From NCBI GenBank assembly GCA_016869715.1, contig VGDM01000016.1, forward strand, positions 1-64,000: a stretch of DNA of 64,000 nt, written 5' to 3'. Below are positions 36,008-42,620 of the stretch, one piece after another. Each line of letters opens with the position of its first letter. The stretch's first letter is position 1. This stretch comes from Alphaproteobacteria bacterium (lineage in GTDB: Bacteria; Pseudomonadota; Alphaproteobacteria; Acetobacterales; Acetobacteraceae). The translations under genes and the position numbers were made by a program. The notes below the pieces were generated by a model. That model did no database searches. It saw only the letters and a program-made list of their open reading frames with translations, and was not told where the DNA came from.

Positions 36008-38058
36008 GTTTTGCTTTCGTCCCGCTTCGCCCGCTCCGCCTCGCGCAAATAATCCTCAGTCGTTTTTGTCACCGGCCTTGGCGCGCCGGCGTAAGGATCA
36101 ATCCCGCCATTGGTCGCTTCCAGCACGCGGCAATCCTCACATAATTCCAGCAAAGCCTGCCGCGCCGGGTCGGCGAACATCCAATGCGCCGCAAGCTTCC
36201 CCTTCACCCGCGCGATGGAAGCCTTGGTGCCGAACAGCTTATTGCAACGCGGGCAGGCGGCGGGTTCTTCGGCCTTCACCACCTGGGCCTGCGCCGCCTG
36301 GGGTGCTAAATTCAGGCGCGGTTCCAGCGTAATCACCCGCTCAGGGCAGGTCGCGGCGCATAGCCCGCATTGCACGCAGGCATCTTCCAAAAAGCGCAAT
36401 TCCGGCCGGTCAGGATTAGCGGTGAAGGCGCTGGTCGGGCAAACACTCGTGCAGGCAAGGCAGAGCGTACAGCCCGCCTGTTCCACCCGCGCCAGGCCAA
36501 AGGGCGCTTTTTCCGGCAGCGCGACCATTGCCGCCTGAGCCCGCGCCGCTTCGCGCAAGGCGCGGAAGCTCTGCTGCGCCATCTCCCGCGGACTGCCCAG
36601 CGCCTCGAACCGTGACGGGGCAAAGCCAAACGCTATGCGGGGCAGGGCGGCCAAAGCCTCGCCCATTGAGAAGGGATCATCCGTTTCCAGCAGTGCCGCG
36701 CGCGGGGCGTGGCCGTCAAGCCCAAGCCCTTCCAGCACTGCCGCCGTGTAATCAATGTTCCGCAAAACACCTTCTACGCCATGCCCGCGCCGCGCGGGTG
36801 CCAGCAGCCGCACCGCTGCCGCGCCCCAGGCAAAGGCGCCGGCGAATACCGCCAAATCAAGCGATAAAACCTCATTCACGCGCAGCGGCAGCACGCGTGC
36901 CGGCAAGCCATCGCCATGCCGGGCAAGCGCATCAATCAACGCCTCGCCATGGGCTTCATCATGGAACAGCACCACCGGCGCCTCGCCGCCCGCATCGGCA
37001 TAGATCAGCAGCAAGCGCCGGAGCCTGCGCAGCAGCGCCTGCGTCGGCGGCAGCGCATAGGTCGCGGCACCTGTTGGGCACACGGCGGCACAGGCGCCGC
37101 AGCCCGCGCAAATCTCCGCACTGATCACCACCTGGTCCTTGAGTGGACCGATGCCCGGCGTAATCGCCCCGGCCGGGCAAAGATCCAGGCAGCGCCGGCA
37201 GCCTTCGCGCTTGTTGCGCGCATGGGCGCAGAGCTTGCCATCAAAACTGACAAAACGCGGCTTGTCGAAACTGCCGACCAACTCGCCCGCTGCGACGATC
37301 GCGCGTTCCAAAGCGGCGCCGTCGGCGGGATCGGCGCGCAGATACCCCTGCCGCACCTCATGCGCCGGGAATAGCGGTACGGCGCCGGTCAGGTCCAGGA
37401 TGATATCCGCCCGGCTGATCGCGCCATCCTTGCCCTTGCCCCAGACATAGCCGGCGCGGGAAGAAGGGCTCGGCGCCGCCGCGCCATCCACGGTCACTTC
37501 GAATGAGCCAAGATAACCGCTTGCCGAGCGCGCCCGCCCGCGCATCACCGGAAAGGCCGCCTGACGCGGCGGCGCCACCGGCACATCCCCGCTCAGCAGC
37601 ACGGTGATGTCGAGCTTTTCCTGCAAGCGAGCAGCGGCGGCGATGGCTACCTCATCCCGGCCCAGCACCAGGGCGATGCCATTGCTTTCCAGGCTGACCA
37701 GGGGGATTTCCGGCATGGGCTCGGCGGCGGCGGCGATGAGCGCTGCCATTTTCGGCCCGGCCTGCTTGCCCTCAGCCGACCAGCCGGCGGTCTCACGGAT
37801 ATTGACGAAGATCGGGGTGGCGGCGCCAGCGGCCTCGGCTTCCTGGGCGAAAAGCGGCGCCTGGGCGGTGCAGGCAATGGAGAGTGGTCGGCCAGTGGCG
37901 AGTGCAGCTTCAAAGCGGTCAAGCTGTGCCAGGCAAAGCTGCTCGGCGCCGCGGATTTCAACGCCGGCGCCGCAACCGCGCGCGAGCGCCTTGCCATCCA
38001 GCAGCATGGTATCTTCGCAGCTGCACACCAGGGCGATGCGCCCCTTTTCCCCTGACAT
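36004..38058 (-). CDS. Multi-[4Fe-4S] ferredoxin-like protein of the formate dehydrogenase locus
   Basis: A 684-residue protein. Ferredoxin-type clusters are visible at GCRRCLDLCPAG, CAGCGACAAVCPTGA, CTLCLACTSVCPTSA and CVQCGLCAATCPERV, with a further CPRCNK near the end. The N-terminal third (RIALVCSCEDTMLL; Cys-rich) resembles heterodisulfide-reductase-like or electron-bifurcating accessory proteins. It is usually next to DUF3305/3306 and fdh genes in alphaproteobacteria. It may carry electrons during assembly or act as an alternative acceptor. ATG 38058 is preferred over 38115 because a divergent promoter occupies the gap. Confidence 0.85.
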   Translation of the reverse strand: MSGEKGRIALVCSCEDTMLLDGKALARGCGAGVEIRGAEQLCLAQLDRFEAALATGRPLSIACTAQAPLFAQEAEAAGAATPIFVNIRETAGWSAEGKQAGPKMAALIAAAAEPMPEIPLVSLESNGIALVLGRDEVAIAAAARLQEKLDITVLLSGDVPVAPPRQAAFPVMRGRARSASGYLGSFEVTVDGAAAPSPSSRAGYVWGKGKDGAISRADIILDLTGAVPLFPAHEVRQGYLRADPADGAALERAIVAAGELVGSFDKPRFVSFDGKLCAHARNKREGCRRCLDLCPAGAITPGIGPLKDQVVISAEICAGCGACAAVCPTGAATYALPPTQALLRRLRRLLLIYADAGGEAPVVLFHDEAHGEALIDALARHGDGLPARVLPLRVNEVLSLDLAVFAGAFAWGAAAVRLLAPARRGHGVEGVLRNIDYTAAVLEGLGLDGHAPRAALLETDDPFSMGEALAALPRIAFGFAPSRFEALGSPREMAQQSFRALREAARAQAAMVALPEKAPFGLARVEQAGCTLCLACTSVCPTSAFTANPDRPELRFLEDACVQCGLCAATCPERVITLEPRLNLAPQAAQAQVVKAEEPAACPRCNKLFGTKASIARVKGKLAAHWMFADPARQALLELCEDCRVLEATNGGIDPYAGAPRPVTKTTEDYLREAERAKRDESKT

Positions 38059-38106
38059 GATTGTTTCCCCTACCCCCGGCTGTGAAGTCGGCCGCGCGCG
38101 GCATAT

Positions 38107-38122
38107 ATGACACATAAGTCAT
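38107..38122. promoter_or_regulatory. ATGAC-N6-GTCAT inverted repeat in a divergent promoter
   Basis: The 75-bp gap between the divergent iron-sulfur gene (start 38058) and the ligase-like gene (start 38134) contains ATGAC ACATAA GTCAT and an adjacent TATAT. This is a plausible operator for a dimeric regulator controlling both halves of the formate dehydrogenase locus. The regulator is unknown. Confidence 0.35.
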
Positions 38123-38133
38123 GCTGACGAGGG

Positions 38134-38838
38134 ATGAAGCCAGAGGTGGTCGAGGATTTACCCGCATTGCCGAGCGTCTTCACGCCAATCATCGCGCTGC
38201 GCGAGGGCGGCGATGCGCTGCGCCATGCGTGTGCGCTGGCCCCGGAAAAGGGCGCGGGCACGCTGGTATGGGTGCGGTCCTGGGCGCGGGCGGAAGCTGC
38301 CCTGGTGCTGGAACCGGAAGAAGCCTTGCCCGCGGCGCGGCTTGCCTTGCATGCCGCCAGCATCGCTCTGGCGGATGCACTCGGCGCCTATGGCCCGCCC
38401 GATATTCCGCTGATTTTTGAATGGCCCAATACGCTCCGCTTGAATGGCGCTGTGGTCGGGCAGACCCGGCTTGGCCTGCCCCCTGGCCTTGCACCGGATG
38501 CCACGCCGCCTTGGCTCGTGGTCGGGATGGAGCTGCGCTTCGCCGAATATGCCGATGGCGAACCGGGCGAAAGACCGGACCGGACCTCCTTACTTGGCGA
38601 AGGCTATGATGATATAACGCCTACTTTGTTGGTCGCTGCCTGGGCGCGGCATTTCATGGCGACGGTCGCAGATTGGCAGGCGCGCGGGGTGAAGACGCTG
38701 GCGGAACGCTACCTCGCGCGGCTTGATCCCAAGCTTGGCGCCGGCGCCCGGCGCGGCATTGTGCCCGCCAGCGGCGACCTGGTGCTGGAAGGCGGGGCAG
38801 GGCACGAAACCCTATCGCTCGCGGAGGCTTTGGCATGA
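38134..38838 (+). CDS. Biotin/lipoate protein ligase-like protein (DUF4444)
   Basis: A 234-residue protein with the fold of the biotin/lipoate A/B ligase family. The segment LIFEWPNTLRLNGAVVGQTRLG corresponds to the substrate-lysine loop (WPNDLxxNGxKxxG), but the usual catalytic Lys is replaced by Val-Val. VVGMELRF follows. It is linked by a 4-nt overlap to the DUF6505 gene and belongs to the fdh locus. A catalytic ligase role is uncertain. Confidence 0.75.
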   Translation: MKPEVVEDLPALPSVFTPIIALREGGDALRHACALAPEKGAGTLVWVRSWARAEAALVLEPEEALPAARLALHAASIALADALGAYGPPDIPLIFEWPNTLRLNGAVVGQTRLGLPPGLAPDATPPWLVVGMELRFAEYADGEPGERPDRTSLLGEGYDDITPTLLVAAWARHFMATVADWQARGVKTLAERYLARLDPKLGAGARRGIVPASGDLVLEGGAGHETLSLAEALA

Positions 38839-39389
38839 CCCGGTTGCCCCGCACCATCCGGCTTGATGCCTCAGACACCGTGATTTTTGACCAGGCCGCC
38901 CTGCGCGGCGAATGGGCCGTGCCCGGTGGGTTTTGCTTCTGGGATGAAGACCCCGCGCAAATGTCCGGCAAGCGCCGGCAAGCCTTTCGCGGCGGCTTCC
39001 TTGGCCTTGGCAGCTTTGGCTGGGCCACCTTGGTGGAGGTCGCAGAAGCCAGCGCTGTCGAGTGTGAGGCCGCGCTCGCCGCGCTTGCCGCGCATATCCA
39101 TCTGGTCCATGGCGCGCCGGATGAGGCAGCGGCGCGCGCCGCTGCCAAGGAGGAATTGGCCTTTGCCGAACAGCTTTGTGATCACCCGCCCGGCACGGTG
39201 CTCGCCTTGACGCGCAGCATCGAAGGCGGCGAGCAGCGCGAACGCTTCCGCACGCTGCATCTGCGCGCGGAACAGTATCGCCGTTTTGAGAGCCTGCCGG
39301 TTTTCGCGAGTGTGGAGACCCATGGCGAGGAGGATGACGAACCCATCCTCCGCCCCGATCTGACAAAAATCGGCAAGCGCGACGCATGA
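38835..39389 (+). CDS. DUF6505 family protein (fdh-linked)
   Basis: A 184-residue soluble protein with recognisable pattern TIRLDASDTVIFDQAALRGEWAVPGGFCFW and FRGGFLGLGSFGWATLVEVAEA. I assign it to DUF6505 from its place in the conserved order ligase-like / DUF6505 / DUF6352 / DUF3305 / DUF3306. No catalytic motif is visible and the function is unknown. ATGA overlaps at both ends indicate one transcript with coupled translation. Confidence 0.65.
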   Translation: MTRLPRTIRLDASDTVIFDQAALRGEWAVPGGFCFWDEDPAQMSGKRRQAFRGGFLGLGSFGWATLVEVAEASAVECEAALAALAAHIHLVHGAPDEAAARAAAKEELAFAEQLCDHPPGTVLALTRSIEGGEQRERFRTLHLRAEQYRRFESLPVFASVETHGEEDDEPILRPDLTKIGKRDA

Positions 39390-40426
39390 GTGCCATTCTC
39401 TCCCCCGGCGATTTCTGGGTCGCGTCAGGGCATCATCTGTGTGAGGCCGCGCCGCATGGCCGGCTGCACGCGACTGCGGATTTGTGGCGCGCCTTCCTCG
39501 CCCGCACGGAATTGGTGCCACCGGAGGAAGCCTGCGCGGCGGAAGTGGCGCTGCATGCAGCCCTTCTGGCAGAACCCGAACAGGCAGTAGATGCCGCGCG
39601 CATTACTGCTCTTGCCGATGCCGACGCGCAGGAAAATTGGCGGCATTTTTTGGGGTTTCGCGATCGTGTGGCTGCCGCGCCAAGCCTGGAAGAAGCCTGG
39701 CTTGCACTGTATCGCGGTGACGTTGGCGGCATCCCGCCGATTTTTCTGCAAATGCTGACGCATCTGGTGGCCCGCGCGGCGATGGAGGGTGAAGGCAATC
39801 CCTTCGCACTCCGTGCCGCTGAGGTTTTCTATCGCCCGCAACGCGCCGCTATCAATCAGGGGTCACTGCTACTGGCGGATGAGGAAGTGCTGGACATGCG
39901 GGGCCGCGATGGCGGGTTTGGTGCGCTTGGCCAATTGCTGGTCGAAGCGGGCGCGCCGCCGCGCGAAGTTGAAATTGATGTGCTGTACGACATCAATGCC
40001 CATCTCTATCACGGGCGCTCGGATGCGCACGATTTTGCGCTGGATATCGCCGAGGGTCGCCCCGGCCAGCAGGGGCTGGCGCGCGCGATGGCGCGCTTCA
40101 TCCGACATTTGTTCGGAGAGGAAGTGACAATCCGCGCCGTGCCCACCATCGAAGATCGTGATTGGCGCTGGCATATTGGCCTCGATACGGAAGCGACTGC
40201 AATCACCAATGATCTTTGGCAGGGCAAGAAGGTGGTGCAGGCGCGGCTGGCGCGCATTCTGTGGCTCGGCGCTTTGGAATTCACCAATCCCGCGCGCGTG
40301 CTGCCGCGCGTCGCCGGCAAGCCGATTTATTTGGCACTTGCCATGGATGCGGCCAATCGGCTGCGCATGAAACCGCAAAACCTGGTGGCTGGTCTGCCGC
40401 TACTCCCACCGGAGAAGGGCGCATGA
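39386..40426 (+). CDS. DUF6352 family protein (fdh-linked)
   Basis: A 346-residue protein starting MSAILSPGDFWVASGHHLCEAAPHGRLHATADLWRAFLARTEL. The middle part (MREDEEVLDMRG-like LLADEEVLDMRGRDGGFGALGQLLVEAGAPP; DVLYDINAHLYHGRSDAHDFALDIAEGRPGQQGLARAM) is hydrophilic with several conserved His. A C-terminal RVLPRVAGKPIYLALAMDAANRLRM follows. Function unknown; it is always found beside formate dehydrogenase genes as far as I recall. Overlaps its neighbours by 4 nt on each side. Confidence 0.6.
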   Translation: MSAILSPGDFWVASGHHLCEAAPHGRLHATADLWRAFLARTELVPPEEACAAEVALHAALLAEPEQAVDAARITALADADAQENWRHFLGFRDRVAAAPSLEEAWLALYRGDVGGIPPIFLQMLTHLVARAAMEGEGNPFALRAAEVFYRPQRAAINQGSLLLADEEVLDMRGRDGGFGALGQLLVEAGAPPREVEIDVLYDINAHLYHGRSDAHDFALDIAEGRPGQQGLARAMARFIRHLFGEEVTIRAVPTIEDRDWRWHIGLDTEATAITNDLWQGKKVVQARLARILWLGALEFTNPARVLPRVAGKPIYLALAMDAANRLRMKPQNLVAGLPLLPPEKGA

Positions 40427-40935
40427 GGCTGATCATCCCCGGCACGGTGACAATCCCCGTGGGTGTCTTGGTGGAACGCCGCCCCGGTGTCACGAAATGG
40501 GCCGAATTCGCCTGGCGCTCGGTGGAAGTTTTGGAAGACGCGCCAAGCCTGCCGGCCTGGACGCTGATGCGCGAAGAAGCCGGGCGCAGCCTGTTCTTTG
40601 CCGGCAATGCCGAAGTGACGTTGCACCCGACCGATACCGATAATTATAAACACAATTTGGAAAGCTCCCACCCCAGCATCTGGGTCGTGCTGCGCCCGGT
40701 TGAGGCAGCGCCTGGCTTCGCCCTGCAACGCGTGACGGTGGATGCCGGTGAGGCACATCTTTATGCCGATTCGGGTTCTGACCTGATGGAGGCGGTGCCA
40801 ATCCCCCCCGGCATCCGCGCCGCGCTGGAAGCCTTTGTGGCAGAACACCATCGCGACCGCGGCTTTCATAAACGCAAGCGCGACAAGGCAGAGCTTGATG
40901 GGCTTGGCCGCCGTGGCCGGGTGGATGGCCCATGA
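40423..40935 (+). CDS. DUF3305 domain-containing protein
   Basis: A 170-residue protein. The start TVTIPVGVLVERRPGVTKWAEFAWRSVEVL and the following beta-rich part (FFAGNAEVTLHPTDTDNYKHNLESSHPSIWVVLRP) are typical of DUF3305, a family encoded with formate dehydrogenase genes. It may be involved in enzyme assembly, but this is not demonstrated in the sequence. It overlaps both neighbours by 4 nt. Confidence 0.82.
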   Translation: MRLIIPGTVTIPVGVLVERRPGVTKWAEFAWRSVEVLEDAPSLPAWTLMREEAGRSLFFAGNAEVTLHPTDTDNYKHNLESSHPSIWVVLRPVEAAPGFALQRVTVDAGEAHLYADSGSDLMEAVPIPPGIRAALEAFVAEHHRDRGFHKRKRDKAELDGLGRRGRVDGP

Positions 40936-41519
40936 GCGAGGAGAATGAGGGCTTCCTCGCCCGCTGGTCGCGCCGCAAGCGCGCCGTGGTGGAAGGCCTC
41001 GCGCCAGAGGAACTCACTCTGCCCGCGCCGCGTGAAGCCAAGCCCGAGGCCCCGCCCGCCGAGCCTGATGACGATTTCGACCTGAACAGCTTGCCGCCGA
41101 TTGATAGCCTGACGATTGAGAGCGATTTCAAGGCGTTCCTGCACCGCAAGGTGCCCCTGGAACTTCGCAGCGCTGCCTTGCGCCGCGCCTGGAGCCTTGA
41201 TCCCGCCATCCGGGATTTCATCGGCCCGGCGGATTACGCCTGGGATTTCAATGCGCCCGATGGCGTGCCGGGCTTTGCGCTGGAACTGGGAGGCGACGCG
41301 ATGAAGCTGCTGTCCCATGCGCTTGGCCTGGATGCGCCGGCGCCCAAGTCAGCAGCGGAGGCCCCGGACGAAGCGGCAGCCACGGCAGAGGCGCCAGCGC
41401 CGGAAGCGCTGCCCGAGCCCCCAAGCCTTGCCATTGCCGAGGCCGCACCCGAGGTCGAAGCGCCGTCCGACGCGCCCCTGGACCGCCGCCGCCGCCATGG
41501 TGGCGCCTTGCCCGTATAA
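40932..41519 (+). CDS. DUF3306 domain-containing protein
   Basis: A 195-residue protein. An N-terminal basic start (NEGFLARWSRRKRAVVEG) is followed by LNSLPPIDSLTIESDFKAFLHRKVPLELRSAALRRAWSLDPAIRDFIGPADYAWDFNAPDGVPGF, the DUF3306 core. The C-terminal third is low-complexity Ala/Pro/Glu-rich and probably disordered. The family occurs with DUF3305 in formate dehydrogenase loci. The last gene of the plus-strand transcript before a 214-nt gap. Confidence 0.82.
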   Translation: MSEENEGFLARWSRRKRAVVEGLAPEELTLPAPREAKPEAPPAEPDDDFDLNSLPPIDSLTIESDFKAFLHRKVPLELRSAALRRAWSLDPAIRDFIGPADYAWDFNAPDGVPGFALELGGDAMKLLSHALGLDAPAPKSAAEAPDEAAATAEAPAPEALPEPPSLAIAEAAPEVEAPSDAPLDRRRRHGGALPV

Positions 41520-41733
41520 ACTCATTTGGACCGTTTTGGCGTGAACTTGGCGTTTTTTTGGACCGCATATTGCCTTTTGGTGTAGTTTCAGAGTACAACG
41601 ATCAGGATAACTGATTGCGTCTGATTTCCTGCGCAGTAAAACAACCTCGGATCAGCACTGAAGTGTTTTTTTTGGTGAGCAGGCGGCAGATCCATAACAG
41701 GTTTTCATTGAGACATGAGGAGGCAGTGGCCGT
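41520..41733. promoter_or_regulatory. AT-rich leader upstream of torD/fdh genes with direct repeats
   Basis: This 214-nt gap is clearly richer in A/T than its surroundings. TTTGGACCG occurs at 41525-41533 and again at 41557-41565, exactly 32 bp apart (about three helical turns), which suggests a dimeric or tandem activator site. Poly-T stretches (41553-41559, 41668-41675) occur near both. A strong ribosome binding site GAGGAGG at 41717-41723 serves torD. It probably holds the main promoter for the fdh structural genes. Confidence 0.45.
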
Positions 41734-42342
41734 ATGCGGCCCATGATGCAGCAATCACAGGCAACAGATGGCATGGCCACGGAAAGGGCGCGGCTTTTCG
41801 CGCTGCTGGGGCGTTTACTGATTGCCGCGCCGGATGCGCATTTGCTGCGAGCCCTTGCCGCCCTATCGGGTGATGCCTCGCCGCTTGGCAAATGCTATCG
41901 CGCGCTTGCTGCCGCTGCCGCTGCCACCGATGCCTTGCGCGTTGAGCGTGAATTCCACGAGTTGTTCATTGGCCTCGGACGCGGCGAATTGCTGCCCTTC
42001 GCTTCTTATTACATCACAGGCTTTTTGCATGAACGCCCGCTTGCAGATTTGCGCGTCGACCTGGCGCGGCTTGGCATTGAACGCGCTGATGGCGTGGCCG
42101 AGCCCGAGGATCACATCGCGTCCGAATGCGAAAGCTTCGCCGGGTTGCTTTCCGGCGTATTCCCATTCCCAGGCGGTGCCGTGGCGGCTGAGGCGTTTTT
42201 TGCCCGCCACCTCCGCCCCTGGGCGGGGCGCTTTTTTGCAGATCTGGAAGCGGCGGAAGCCGCAGATTTTTACTGCGCCGTTGGCGCGCTGGGCCGCATG
42301 GCCGTTGAAGTTGAATTGGCGGCGCAGGAACTGCCCGTCTGA
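41734..42342 (+). CDS. TorD-like molecular chaperone for formate dehydrogenase
   Basis: A 202-residue all-helical protein of the TorD/DmsD family, which holds the molybdoenzyme subunit for cofactor insertion before Tat export. The core includes FHELFIGLGRGELLPFASYYITGFLHERPLADLRVDLARLGIER and the conserved ExDHIASECESFAGLL (PEDHIASE) motif. It precedes the Tat-signal protein and the catalytic subunit, its likely client. Confidence 0.9.
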   Translation: MRPMMQQSQATDGMATERARLFALLGRLLIAAPDAHLLRALAALSGDASPLGKCYRALAAAAAATDALRVEREFHELFIGLGRGELLPFASYYITGFLHERPLADLRVDLARLGIERADGVAEPEDHIASECESFAGLLSGVFPFPGGAVAAEAFFARHLRPWAGRFFADLEAAEAADFYCAVGALGRMAVEVELAAQELPV

Positions 42343-42366
42343 TATTTTCTGTTGGGAGGCATGGAT

Positions 42367-42606
42367 ATGAGTGCTGATGACAACCGAATGGCGCAACGCC
42401 GCGGCTTTCTGAAGACCCTGGGCCTCGCTGGCGGTGCCGCGGTGGCGACAACGGCGGTGGAAGCCTCAGCGCCACTCCGCGCTGATGCCGTGCCGGCAGG
42501 GACCGCGCGGCGGGAAGGCCAGGCGGATCGGCTGAAGGCCCGCTATCAGGCTAATAGCGCACATGTTCAGGCGTTTTACCGCACCAATCGTTCTGACGAT
42601 AAGTAA
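42367..42606 (+). CDS. Small Tat-signal protein of the formate dehydrogenase region
   Basis: A 79-residue protein with a twin-arginine signal (QRRGFLKTLGLAGGAAVATTAVEA) and a short basic tail (RREGQADRLKARYQANSAHVQAFYRTNR). This matches the family described as formate dehydrogenase region TAT target. ATG 42367 is preferred since GGGAGG (42354-42359) is too close to ATG 42361. It lies directly before the catalytic subunit gene. Its function is unknown. Confidence 0.8.
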   Translation: MSADDNRMAQRRGFLKTLGLAGGAAVATTAVEASAPLRADAVPAGTARREGQADRLKARYQANSAHVQAFYRTNRSDDK

Positions 42607-42620
42607 GAAGGGAAAAACCC

